Assembly (NCBI GenBank): GCA_964500645.1
Contig: CAZCOH010000006.1
Span: 1 to 64,000, forward strand
DNA: 64,000 nucleotides
Direction: 5' to 3'
From: CAYFIW01 sp964500645
GTDB taxonomy: Bacteria; Chloroflexota; Dehalococcoidia; Lucifugimonadales; UBA826
Shown: positions 35,820-45,502 of the stretch, in pieces
How the letters are laid out: each line of letters begins with the position of its first letter
How positions within the stretch are numbered: position 1 is the first letter of the stretch
Position numbers and translations under genes: made by a program
The notes under the pieces: model-generated
What the model saw: only the letters and a program-made list of their open reading frames with translations
What the model was told of the DNA's origin: nothing
The model's database searches: none

Positions 35820-37961
35820 TTACTTGCTAAAGTACCACTGCTCTGGGAAGCCTGTGTTAGGCGTTCTTAGAGGCCAGTCATTTCCAGCTTTGTCAGGAAC
35901 GTTGTTAAGGTTACTGTTTTTCACAATTACACCCTGGACCATAGGACTAAGTCCAACGATACCAATAGCGTATTGCTCCTGAACAAGCTCTGTATATAGT
36001 TCTCGAGCTAGAGCATCTGCCTCTTCTTTCGGAAGAGTTGCACCTAAGTTGTGCTTCATGCTCCATTCGTAGTGACCTCCCAGGCCGACCGAGTATGGGT
36101 CTAGACCTGATTCACCGCCAGTTCGTACCCACTCGCAAACGAGGGGAGCGGGGTAGCAGTCCGGATGTCCGAGGGCTACAGTTCTCTTAGTTGTGCTAGT
36201 GAATGTCCAGCCAGAAGTGTCTTCATTCCAGACAAACACTGCTAGTTCGTTAGCAGCTTTCTTGGAGAACACAAGACTTCTGGTCATTACCTGTAAGTCT
36301 GTACCAAGTCCAACGTCGTTCCAATATCCTGATACCTGCTCAGCAATGTCTGGCCAAGGACCAAACGCAGCAGTCACCCCAATTGTGATGACAATCTTCT
36401 CTCCGTTGAGGGTCCTGTATCCGTCTCCGTCCTTGTCTGGTAGCACGCTGTCTAGCAATGCATTGGCTGCATCCACGTCTTGTGCGACCCTGAGCTGGGC
36501 GATTGCATCACCAGGATAGTGATCGTGGCCAGGTCCAGGTACTCCTTGCCGTGGTATGCCTAGTCCAAGGAAGCTTATGTCATTAATTGCGTCTCTATCG
36601 ATAGCAAGAGACATAGCTTGTCGTACTTCAGCGATTCTAAGAGCTTCTCCTGTTACACCGGGGTAGCTCATGTTGGGCCAGAATGCTACGTCAGCTCCAT
36701 TAGATGATTCCCAGGTTATGAGGTCATATCCACCTTTTTCCTCGCCTTCTTTTAAGACGGGGTAGTCAGGTAACTGGATGTGTCGACCCTGGAAGTCAAT
36801 TTCACCCTGGAGGGCTTTTAATCCCCCGACTGATGGGCTTTCAACAAGTGTATAAGTGTGTGCATCTATGTAAGGAAGCTGATTACCGTCTGGGTCTACT
36901 GCCCAGAAGTATGGGTTCCTTTCAGCTCTCACAACAGCGTCACCTAACACAGATTCAAAGTGCCATGGTGTGATTGCAGGCTTGTCCGGGTTGTTGTTGT
37001 AAGACGCTTTGTCGTCATATAACTGCAACCAGTCATCGAAACCTTCGGACTTTGCAAGTTCACCCACATTAGGGTTGGTGTCGATGTGGAATTGCCTCAT
37101 GTAATGCTCAGGTGCAAACGTTGTATTTCTAGTAGAGCCGTAGCAGGCTTCGTCAGCCTGAGCAACTGTTTCTAGGAATAGATAGTTTGGATTCGGAAAG
37201 ATGAACTTGATTGTCGTATCGTCCACCTTAGCCATAGAGCCGAACCCGTCTCCGCTCGCGAGGAATGGAGGTGGGCCTGCTGTCAGGTCTGTATTCATGA
37301 TGACGTCATTGTATTGCCACATGAAGTCATCAGCGTTGAAGTCATCACCATCGGACCACTTCATGCCTTCCCTGAGGAAGAATGTCCATTCACTTCCATC
37401 GTCGTTAACTTCCCATCCTCTGGCAACAGACGGAACGAACGAGAATCCATCCGTAGCGTACCTGACCAGAGAAGCCCTAGAAAGCCTGAAGAAGTTACAT
37501 CCGTCAGCTGGGCCGATGTAGAAACGTCGGAGTGTTCCTCCATAGCTTCCAGTTTGACCAAACGTTGGTATCACCATAGGCTGCTCGGGTAACCTCTCTT
37601 CAACAGGAGGAAGAACTCCACCCTGGACGAGCTGTGTCAATTGAGGAGCTTCGCCATACGAGGAGAAAACCTTCTCTACTTCAACTACAACAGGTACTTC
37701 AACGACCCTATCTACGGGTACTTGAACCTGCTCAATTTTAATTACTTCTTTCTCGACTACGACCTCTTTGACGACTTCAATTACTTCGCCTTTTTCGGTC
37801 ACAATCTTTTCGACAACCTTCTCTACTGGGACTTCTTTTACAACTTCTTTCTCGACCACAACTTCCTTTTCGACCGTTACTATCTCGGTCTCTCCGGAAC
37901 ATGCGACGAAAAAGGCTCCCAGGAAGATAGCCAAGACTATGGACATCAATCCTTTTCGCAT
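35820..37961 (-). CDS. Peptide/nickel-type ABC transporter substrate-binding lipoprotein
   Basis: 713 aa from ATG 37961, which has AGGAG eight bases upstream; two in-frame ATGs further up lack a site. The signal peptide ends in a lipobox F-F-V-A-C-S-G. A 70-residue Val/Glu/Lys coiled spacer (repeats of V-E-K-E-V) follows, a style common in Chloroflexota lipoproteins. The solute-binding SBP_bac_5 domain then runs to the end, with G-W-E-V-N-D-D-G-S-E-W-T-F-F-L-R near residue 185. It feeds the DppB/C/D/F-like importer. The substrate may be a peptide, oligosaccharide or other compound. Confidence 0.9.
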   Translation of the reverse strand: MRKGLMSIVLAIFLGAFFVACSGETEIVTVEKEVVVEKEVVKEVPVEKVVEKIVTEKGEVIEVVKEVVVEKEVIKIEQVQVPVDRVVEVPVVVEVEKVFSSYGEAPQLTQLVQGGVLPPVEERLPEQPMVIPTFGQTGSYGGTLRRFYIGPADGCNFFRLSRASLVRYATDGFSFVPSVARGWEVNDDGSEWTFFLREGMKWSDGDDFNADDFMWQYNDVIMNTDLTAGPPPFLASGDGFGSMAKVDDTTIKFIFPNPNYLFLETVAQADEACYGSTRNTTFAPEHYMRQFHIDTNPNVGELAKSEGFDDWLQLYDDKASYNNNPDKPAITPWHFESVLGDAVVRAERNPYFWAVDPDGNQLPYIDAHTYTLVESPSVGGLKALQGEIDFQGRHIQLPDYPVLKEGEEKGGYDLITWESSNGADVAFWPNMSYPGVTGEALRIAEVRQAMSLAIDRDAINDISFLGLGIPRQGVPGPGHDHYPGDAIAQLRVAQDVDAANALLDSVLPDKDGDGYRTLNGEKIVITIGVTAAFGPWPDIAEQVSGYWNDVGLGTDLQVMTRSLVFSKKAANELAVFVWNEDTSGWTFTSTTKRTVALGHPDCYPAPLVCEWVRTGGESGLDPYSVGLGGHYEWSMKHNLGATLPKEEADALARELYTELVQEQYAIGIVGLSPMVQGVIVKNSNLNNVPDKAGNDWPLRTPNTGFPEQWYFSK

Positions 37962-38099
37962 ACAATTTCTCCTCATATTAAACGGCTTTAACGCCACATT
38001 GCATGGCGCATTGGATGGGGATGTTAAAGAATTATGATTGAATATGTCAATAGGGAAGTTTAATTACCGACATAAAAATCATTACTTTAGTCAGGATTT

Positions 38100-38105
38100 T
38101 ATAAT
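38100..38105 (+). promoter_or_regulatory. Consensus -10 box for the FtsX-type gene pair
   Basis: A perfect TATAAT ends six bases before the ATG at 38112. Transcription would then begin at or within a base or two of the start codon, and no ribosome site is present, so the message is probably leaderless. No good -35 is seen. Confidence 0.4.
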
Positions 38106-38111
38106 CAACAA

Positions 38112-41100
38112 ATGTTCTCATTTTTAAAAAGAAGATACCAAGAGTACTGGAAGACTCATCTGTTGGTATTTTTGTTGCTTACACTAATCTCTGGTTTACT
38201 GTCATCAATTCCCTACCAGAGAGAAATTTTCTCTCGAGTAGGTTTTACGGATCAGGTGAAAGGGGCAGGGGTTCAGGCCGATTCAATTTTATTGAGTGCG
38301 AATCATGTGCCTTTTGGTGCCGTTGACTCCTACAGTCCACCCGAGGACCTTCACAAGCTTTTGTCAGGAACCCTTCAGGATTTATACAGTGATGTTAGGA
38401 CCTCTATTAAGAGTGAGAACTGGTATCTTGATCCGCAGGCTACTTTTCCCGATCAACCCTCTTTAGTAATGAGAGTCGCTCAGACTGATGAAGAACTCAA
38501 AATCAAGCTTGAAAATATATATGGATACAAGGAGGTTTATTCGCTCATTGATGGAGCATTTCCAGGTCATGAAGTTTTGAGAGACGATAGCCTTTATGCG
38601 TTGCCTAGGGTTGAGGTCGCTCTAGTGGTCAATAATGAGGACATTAATGCACCGAAAATTGAAATAGGTGACACTTTCATTGTAGACAGTCTTGCCGATG
38701 TACAAGAAGCCCGAGTGGTCTCTGGCACAAGTGAATATCTTAGGATTAGTCTTGAGAGTCTCAAATCGAGATCTAACAAGGCCTATCAAAAATTGGAAGA
38801 ACTTGGAATTAGACCTTTAGATGAAGATGGCAACCTGGTCAGTTTTATAAGCATAGTACAAGGCTTGAAATTCTCTAATGCGGAGATAGGAGACTACAGG
38901 ACGATTTTCGGCCGCAGGAGAGGGGAATTCTTTTTTAATTTAATGTCTAATGATTCGGAGAATGTTTTTGAATTGGCAGAGTCTTTGGATTCCAAGGTTC
39001 CTAAATCTAACCAAGCATCTGCAAATTACCTCGGTAATCGGGACAGCATTAGGGTCGACGTGGTGGGAATTGTGAGTGTGTCTGACTCTTTGGAAATCGG
39101 ATTTGTTAATGGCAAAAATGTGAATGTTCAGCACCGGTTCTTGATTGACCCTGTTGCAGCGGAAAAATTGCCAAAGCGGTATGTATTACCAAGTCGCTAC
39201 AAATATAACTTTTCAACGGTTTACACCTCGGATCAAATTGACCTGTTCACAGACGTTGTAGATGGCAGATTCCCTCAGGAATCTGATCTAGATAATGTTG
39301 CAGGAAGTCCTTACGAATGCGCAATTGGTAAAGAGATTTCCAAGTACACGCAAAAAAATGTAGGAGATTCTCTTTATATAACCCCCAACGTAGATGGAGT
39401 TTATGGAATTTATTGTACGGTCACAGGGATATTGCAAATGAAGGTTGGGGCTTCAACTTTGCGCTTCCCCGAGTTGATGGAGATCTTAGAGTTAGATGAC
39501 CAGGTTAGTACACCTGTGGTGCCTATTCTTATGAGAGAAAAAGATTTCTCAAAAGCCATAAATACTCATTTTTTAGAAAGAAAGGGGAAAATATTCTGGA
39601 ATGTTAATCTGGATCTTGATAAAGCGGCCTATGTGAGTCCAGCTCAGACTATTGACAGAATTAGAGAATTGGAATTAGGACTGGCAGAATTATACTCTGG
39701 AGCTAATGTGATTTCTGGACTACGACAGATGGCATTGGAGTCTGATTCTCGTTCAGGTACTGCATTTGCTCCAATTATTATGGTTTCGATATCTCTGGTA
39801 ACCTCTTTTTTAGCCGTTACTACTATGGTTTTATGGAATGTTCTTCGAGAAAACATTAGAGATATTAGAGTTATGCGGCAAAGAGGGTTTGGGGTTCTTA
39901 GGCTGGTACGTTTTTATTCTCTAGAGTTTTTGGTATTCCTTCCAATAACTGCTGTGTTTGGCTTATTTGTTGGTATGGGTCTTTCGCTCTTTACAATTTT
40001 AACTATTGATACCGGTGATTTTGGACAGTGGCTTGTAGTCCTTAGGGCTGGATTTCTGCAATCCCTAGGATTAATTGGTGTGTTTTTTAGTTGTTATTTC
40101 ATAGCTCTCATCCTGGTTGTGTTTTTTCTTTGTTCAAAAATGAATATTATTCGGTCGTCCCGGACTTCTTCAGGTGGGATAAGAAACATTAAGGCTTATA
40201 TGGCGGCGGGAGCTCTGGCGAGTGTCGTCGCTGTCCTACTTGGTCTGCTGCTAAAAGAAGCCCTTTTAAACACAAATGCTGATGGTGTTGATTTCAGAAA
40301 AGACTCAATCATATTTGCTGCGCCTTCATTACTATTGATTCTAGTCTCATTTCTAGGATTGATTTTGAGTAAAATGATTTACACGGGCATTCACGCGCTT
40401 TTCTATATGGTTAATGGGTTTTCCCCTTTTCACTCTGCTTTAATAAGATTATCTAGAGATGTTACTCATGGAGGGTTGCCCGTTTTTATGTTGGCCCTTC
40501 TGACCGGAATCGTTACCTTTACAGTAGTGATTTCAAATGGATTAGATTCTTACTTTCTTCGTACATCTGAAAATATCGTAGGGTCAGATGTGAGGGTTAA
40601 AGGTTTTAAGAGTACTGAATTAGTGGAAACCAATTCTATCGCTGTCCAACAAATTGATTTTGTTAAAAGTGTTTCGGCCTTGCACGTGTCAGATGCAAAT
40701 GTGCAGGATGGCAATACCAAGATATATGACCCTAAAGAACAATTTGAGTTTGTGTCTGTTGATCCAGAATCCTTCAAGGAAGTTTTGAATAATAATCAAA
40801 AGTCTGATATGTCAGAGATAAGCAAGGCTTTAAATCAGACAATTTCTAAAACCATTGCATTGACGGAAAAGGATCAAGTTTTTCATTTCGTCAGTAGATT
40901 ATCTGAGAATTCCCCACCTATTGATGCTTCCTTGGTAATTAAAAATAAACTGACAAACGACTATCACTTTGTCGAAATAGGGAAGATATATGAGAAAAAA
41001 TGGGTACATTTATCTACGAAAATCCCTCAGGGCTTTTTGGACGGTAATCATTTCATAGCTGGTTTGAAAGTTGATTTTCTTACTCGAATAGCTGGAATAG

Positions 41101-42131
41101 AAGGAAGTATTGAAATAAAAGAAATGCGCCTAAGTTCTAAGGAAGACAATTTAGGAGGTTCTTATTTTCTTGAAGGTTTCTCACGTTGGGTACCATTGTC
41201 CGAGAACAATTTATTGGAAACAAGTAAATTACAAGATATATCAGGGCAAAACGACTATGTTACATACAGATTCCTTAAGGGAAGAGAAGAAGCGGTGGCG
41301 GGTCTGTATTTTTCAGGCCATGAAAAACGCATTTCAGTTTTGTCGTCCAGATCATTTTTAGAATCTCATCCTAATCTTGGGAATAACTTCACAATAAATT
41401 TAGAAGGAAGAAATTTAAATGTGAATAGAATAGGTACGATCGCTAAAATGCCGGGGACGTCGGACTCATCAAGAGGGTTTATATTTGCGAACATAGAAGT
41501 TGTGGGATCACATTTAAATTCATGGGATACAAATAATTTCAGAACTTTCGGTCCTAATGAAATTGTTATAAAACTCGTAAAAGACACTGTTTACAACAAG
41601 GAAATCATTGATGGTGCATTGTCTTCAGGGACAGTTGTTATCACGAAAAATGACGTTATAAGGTCGCTTTCTCCATTCGCAGAGCTTCAATTAAAAGGTT
41701 GGAAATTTCAAGGGTTAATGGCAATCATAATCAGTTTTTTCGTTGTTTGCGTTTTTAGTTTGCTCTATGAGATAAGGGATTTTAATCAAAACAAGGTCAG
41801 TGTTTTCGTAATGCATTCTCTGGGTTTCAATAAGATCTCAGCTGTTTTACAAAAAATTATAGAAGGGATATTTAACGGGATTTTGGGGATATCATTTGGA
41901 GTCGTATCAGCTATGTTACTCACTCATATTACTCTGCCTTCAATAGTCAAAGGATTAGGGATTCCTGTCGATACTGGGTTGCTTTTTGATGGGGTATATA
42001 GTTCTTGGATCAACATCGCTGTAATAACTTTTTGCTTGGTATTTTTGTCTCTTACGGTTCGCGCAACTTTCACTTATTTAAAAATGAGGAATCTGCATAC
42101 GTCTTCTTTCAGGTTTGATTTAGAGGCCTAG
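38112..42131 (+). CDS. Giant FtsX-type ABC transporter permease
   Basis: 1339 aa. One N-terminal membrane helix (about 16-35) is followed by a large extracytoplasmic domain, then FtsX-type helix groups at about 550-700, 715-830 and 1195-1330. Loops such as I-R-D-I-R-V-M-R-Q-R-G-F-G (about 580) and V-F-V-M-H-S-L-G-F-N-K (about 1235) match the MacB/LolC coupling regions. It is the first of two adjacent genes of this type, which probably form a heterodimer handling lipids, lipoproteins or exported polymers. No matching ATPase gene is in the window. Much longer than LolC or MacB. Confidence 0.8.
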   Translation: MFSFLKRRYQEYWKTHLLVFLLLTLISGLLSSIPYQREIFSRVGFTDQVKGAGVQADSILLSANHVPFGAVDSYSPPEDLHKLLSGTLQDLYSDVRTSIKSENWYLDPQATFPDQPSLVMRVAQTDEELKIKLENIYGYKEVYSLIDGAFPGHEVLRDDSLYALPRVEVALVVNNEDINAPKIEIGDTFIVDSLADVQEARVVSGTSEYLRISLESLKSRSNKAYQKLEELGIRPLDEDGNLVSFISIVQGLKFSNAEIGDYRTIFGRRRGEFFFNLMSNDSENVFELAESLDSKVPKSNQASANYLGNRDSIRVDVVGIVSVSDSLEIGFVNGKNVNVQHRFLIDPVAAEKLPKRYVLPSRYKYNFSTVYTSDQIDLFTDVVDGRFPQESDLDNVAGSPYECAIGKEISKYTQKNVGDSLYITPNVDGVYGIYCTVTGILQMKVGASTLRFPELMEILELDDQVSTPVVPILMREKDFSKAINTHFLERKGKIFWNVNLDLDKAAYVSPAQTIDRIRELELGLAELYSGANVISGLRQMALESDSRSGTAFAPIIMVSISLVTSFLAVTTMVLWNVLRENIRDIRVMRQRGFGVLRLVRFYSLEFLVFLPITAVFGLFVGMGLSLFTILTIDTGDFGQWLVVLRAGFLQSLGLIGVFFSCYFIALILVVFFLCSKMNIIRSSRTSSGGIRNIKAYMAAGALASVVAVLLGLLLKEALLNTNADGVDFRKDSIIFAAPSLLLILVSFLGLILSKMIYTGIHALFYMVNGFSPFHSALIRLSRDVTHGGLPVFMLALLTGIVTFTVVISNGLDSYFLRTSENIVGSDVRVKGFKSTELVETNSIAVQQIDFVKSVSALHVSDANVQDGNTKIYDPKEQFEFVSVDPESFKEVLNNNQKSDMSEISKALNQTISKTIALTEKDQVFHFVSRLSENSPPIDASLVIKNKLTNDYHFVEIGKIYEKKWVHLSTKIPQGFLDGNHFIAGLKVDFLTRIAGIEGSIEIKEMRLSSKEDNLGGSYFLEGFSRWVPLSENNLLETSKLQDISGQNDYVTYRFLKGREEAVAGLYFSGHEKRISVLSSRSFLESHPNLGNNFTINLEGRNLNVNRIGTIAKMPGTSDSSRGFIFANIEVVGSHLNSWDTNNFRTFGPNEIVIKLVKDTVYNKEIIDGALSSGTVVITKNDVIRSLSPFAELQLKGWKFQGLMAIIISFFVVCVFSLLYEIRDFNQNKVSVFVMHSLGFNKISAVLQKIIEGIFNGILGISFGVVSAMLLTHITLPSIVKGLGIPVDTGLLFDGVYSSWINIAVITFCLVFLSLTVRATFTYLKMRNLHTSSFRFDLEA

Positions 42132-42144
42132 GGAAGTGTCTAAG

Positions 42145-45100
42145 ATGTTCCCCCTTTTTCCCCTGGTCCTAAAATGGACACGCTTCAATGGGGGCCTGGT
42201 TGCATTGATTGCCATTGGGCTTATGGTGTCAGCTGTTTTATCTGCAACTGCAGTAGTTCTTTGGGGCACTTTAAGGGAGGCATCACTTTCAGAGTTACTG
42301 GATACTTCTGGACAAGATAATCCTAACGTTGCATTGATGGTTACTGAGGTTCCGACTAATTTACTTTTTTTTAGTGATCTCAAGAATGAAATACTCTCTA
42401 TAATCGATTCAAAATCGGAGGGTTTGGTTCAACAGAAATCATGGGCTGTTCGCTCTGAAACACTGAATTTCAAGGAGGAATCTTCAAGCAAGATCAAAGA
42501 TCGAAGATCATTTCTTTTCTCTTCGGATTCTGATCTTGGTGAAGAACACCTTAGTCTTATTGGCAAGTATCCCTCATCGGGATTCGTTGAAATTGAAGAT
42601 GGGATTTCGATTGAAGGTCTAATCAGTAATGGCGACGCTGTGAAATTTGCGATTTCAGTGGACGACGAAATTTTTCTTGAAACGCAATCTGGGGCCATGA
42701 TTCAAGTAAAGGTTTCAGGAATTTACCGGTCCGTCGAATCAACGGATCCGTTTTGGGTTATGTATGACGAAAACCTTATGTCCGGTAATACTGAAACTGT
42801 CGCCACTTTACCGTTCTTGATTTCCAAAGACACTTATTTCAATGTTGGTTCTAACGAAAAATTTGTATTTAAGTCATCTTATGTTTCCAAGATGATGATA
42901 TCGAGAGATGTGATTCGCGCAGAAACATTTGAACTGTTCGTCGATGAGATAATTTCCATCCACAACGAATTAACCATTAAATACCCAACTGCCAGCCTTA
43001 AAACTTCACTTCTTAATGTCCTTAATGATTTCAGAGGAAAGTTGATTGATTCTAAGGTGTCAATGTCTACTTTGCTTTTTTTGTTCGTTGTTTTTACCTT
43101 CATATATGTGTTTTCGGTTACGAACATTTTGTATGAACGTCAATCTGCTTACTATGATCTTCTGAGATTAAGGGGTTCAGGGCGTTTTATGCCTATGCTA
43201 GTTATCTCTTTGCCCATCTTATTGAGTTGCTTTATTGCGGCAGTATTTGGTCCCATTGGGTCTTATGTAATGTTTAAAATTGTGGCTTTTATATTGGGAT
43301 TGGGGGATCTTTTCAGTGATATTCCTATCGGTTTATATTTTACCCAACAGACTTGGTTGGCGAGTGGAAGTGCGGCGCTTTTTGGGTTCCTGATACTGGC
43401 CATACGGCTGATTTCTAAAGGATTTTTGGAGGATAGATCTGTTTCAATTTTTGACAGAGCTGAGAATAGTCGTGTTTTGAGTATTTTATTTACTCCATCA
43501 AATGCAATTATTTTTGTACTTCTTTTAGCATTTTGGACAAGTGGTGGATTGGATAATCCTATATGGACCTCGTTGGGTGGAGATTCTAATTTGGGAGGAG
43601 TTTTAGGGGTTTTTGTCCCAATTATTTTTTTGATAATTGCTAGCGTATTATCTTCACGACTGTTGCCAATAATTTTATTGCCGATTGATTTGATTTTTTC
43701 CAAAAATCTTAGCCCCTCTATTGCTCTTGCACTGAAGTTTTTGTTAAGAGCTCCCGGAAATTATTCCGGGGTTTTATTAATGGTTTCGGTGACGGTTGCA
43801 ATATCGGTTGTTTCAGTCAGTTTTATCAAGACACTCGAAGTAAATGAAAAGGAACAGATAAGCTATCAAGTTGGTAGTGACGTTAGATTAGAGGGAGTAG
43901 TGCTCGAGGAAAGCAGATTTTCAAGTTCAGCTGAACAGAATTATACGGATTTACCTTGGATATATGATGTGACACCGGTGTATAGAGAGACCGCTTATGA
44001 CGTTGATAATCCATCGTTAAATCCATATGAAGTGATGGCAATAGATATAGAAAAAACTGACGTTGTTTCATTAATTCGGGAAGATTTTTTCGAAGGCAGC
44101 TTAGAATCGATTAAAGATTTATTGAAGGCCAGCAGGGAATCAGGATTGGAATTGCCTGACGACGGCAGGACGATAGCTTTGAACATAAAGCCTGATAAGC
44201 CTATGCCACATGTTCAGGTCCATGTAAAACTTATCGATGCAGCGGGTAGATTCTATACTCACAGAGTTGGGTGGTTGGGCATGTCAGACTATCTCGGTAA
44301 TTTACGGGAACCTGAATGGATGACATTGTACTCACCGTTGAAGCCACTTGCGAAGGAATACAGGCCTTATAGCCTGATGTCAATCGGATTCAGTAGTGAC
44401 TCTCAAGTTGAAGGTATGGAGAGAGGCGGAATATCTCTGGAATCTATATCCTCCACGGTGGTGAATAAGTTGCCCGATGGAGGAAGTAGCGTTGATACCA
44501 TAGTTGTTGAAGATTTTTCGGATGAGCATCAGTGGATTGAAATGTTGGGGTCAACACCTCCTGAAGCTGTCATTGTGTCTGAAGATCAACTAGAAAAGTC
44601 ATTATATTTTTCATGGCCTAGAATGGGTATTTATCAGACCCAAGGCGTTCGACATTCGGCCAAATTAGGTAGCGTACCAGCTTTGATAAGCAGGAATATG
44701 ACACAGGCACAAGATTATCAGGTTGGAGATACTTTTCTGGCGAAATTAGAAGGGACTATTGTGGACTTTAAAGTTATGGGGATATTAAATTACTTCCCTA
44801 CTGTAAATACTAATTTTGATGATCTTGTCTTGGTTGATTTGGATACTTTGAGATTCCATTTGAATCTAGATCCAATAGCGAATTCTGGAAATATTAGTGA
44901 AATGTGGATCGATGTAGATGAAACAGAAATTAGAGACGATATTCCGATCAATTCTTTGAAATATAAGCCTTTTGAAACTCAATATTTATATGATCAAGGC
45001 CAAATGACAGCTGGTTTTGCACAAGATCCATTAAGGACAGCTGGATGGAGAATTTTGTTTACCGTTTCACTGATATCTCTAGCATTCCTTACGACCTTAT

Positions 45101-45477
45101 ATTTTTGGACTCGAACTGTAAACATTTGTAAATTGAGGCTTAGCCAATCTGGGGCCTTAGAAAATCTTGGGATGACTAAAAAGTCGATCAATTTAATCCA
45201 ATGGGTTGAATCTATCACTGTACTTTTAATCGGTTCATTGTTTGGATTGTGGATCGGTGGATTTATCGGTCAATTAATCATGCCGGTTTTAGGCAAACAC
45301 GAAAATGGACAGACAATCATGCCACCGTTTCAATTTGTTTACTCCTGGGGTCCGGTTTTAGTTTTGATAGTGTTTCTTGTTGTTTTTTGTTCTCTTTCTC
45401 TTGTCGTAGCGCATAGGTTCTACGCTAGATATTCGCCGGCTGAAACATTGAGGTCATCGTCAGAAATCCAACACTAG
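42145..45477 (+). CDS. Giant FtsX-type ABC transporter permease, second subunit
   Basis: About 1110 aa. I prefer ATG 42145 because a GGGAA site lies nine bases upstream; GTG 42136 is also in frame but too close to it. Architecture repeats that of its neighbour: N-terminal helix, extracytoplasmic domain, helix groups at about 300-440, 455-560 and 970-1105. The loops L-L-R-L-R-G-S-G-R and L-E-N-L-G-M-T-K-K are FtsX-like. Thirteen bases separate the two genes, so they are one operon and probably one complex. Confidence 0.8.
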   Translation: MFPLFPLVLKWTRFNGGLVALIAIGLMVSAVLSATAVVLWGTLREASLSELLDTSGQDNPNVALMVTEVPTNLLFFSDLKNEILSIIDSKSEGLVQQKSWAVRSETLNFKEESSSKIKDRRSFLFSSDSDLGEEHLSLIGKYPSSGFVEIEDGISIEGLISNGDAVKFAISVDDEIFLETQSGAMIQVKVSGIYRSVESTDPFWVMYDENLMSGNTETVATLPFLISKDTYFNVGSNEKFVFKSSYVSKMMISRDVIRAETFELFVDEIISIHNELTIKYPTASLKTSLLNVLNDFRGKLIDSKVSMSTLLFLFVVFTFIYVFSVTNILYERQSAYYDLLRLRGSGRFMPMLVISLPILLSCFIAAVFGPIGSYVMFKIVAFILGLGDLFSDIPIGLYFTQQTWLASGSAALFGFLILAIRLISKGFLEDRSVSIFDRAENSRVLSILFTPSNAIIFVLLLAFWTSGGLDNPIWTSLGGDSNLGGVLGVFVPIIFLIIASVLSSRLLPIILLPIDLIFSKNLSPSIALALKFLLRAPGNYSGVLLMVSVTVAISVVSVSFIKTLEVNEKEQISYQVGSDVRLEGVVLEESRFSSSAEQNYTDLPWIYDVTPVYRETAYDVDNPSLNPYEVMAIDIEKTDVVSLIREDFFEGSLESIKDLLKASRESGLELPDDGRTIALNIKPDKPMPHVQVHVKLIDAAGRFYTHRVGWLGMSDYLGNLREPEWMTLYSPLKPLAKEYRPYSLMSIGFSSDSQVEGMERGGISLESISSTVVNKLPDGGSSVDTIVVEDFSDEHQWIEMLGSTPPEAVIVSEDQLEKSLYFSWPRMGIYQTQGVRHSAKLGSVPALISRNMTQAQDYQVGDTFLAKLEGTIVDFKVMGILNYFPTVNTNFDDLVLVDLDTLRFHLNLDPIANSGNISEMWIDVDETEIRDDIPINSLKYKPFETQYLYDQGQMTAGFAQDPLRTAGWRILFTVSLISLAFLTTLYFWTRTVNICKLRLSQSGALENLGMTKKSINLIQWVESITVLLIGSLFGLWIGGFIGQLIMPVLGKHENGQTIMPPFQFVYSWGPVLVLIVFLVVFCSLSLVVAHRFYARYSPAETLRSSSEIQH

Positions 45478-45502
45478 ATATTCATAGATGAAAGGATAGA
45501 AA

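Noticed and set aside
37641..38037. Plus-strand frames opposite the lipoprotein coiled-coil spacer
   Set aside because: The Val/Glu/Lys repeats on the minus strand produce low-complexity open frames here.
43263..43703. 146-aa minus-strand frame inside the second FtsX gene
   Set aside because: Antisense to membrane-helix codons, which often leave long open frames; nothing supports expression.
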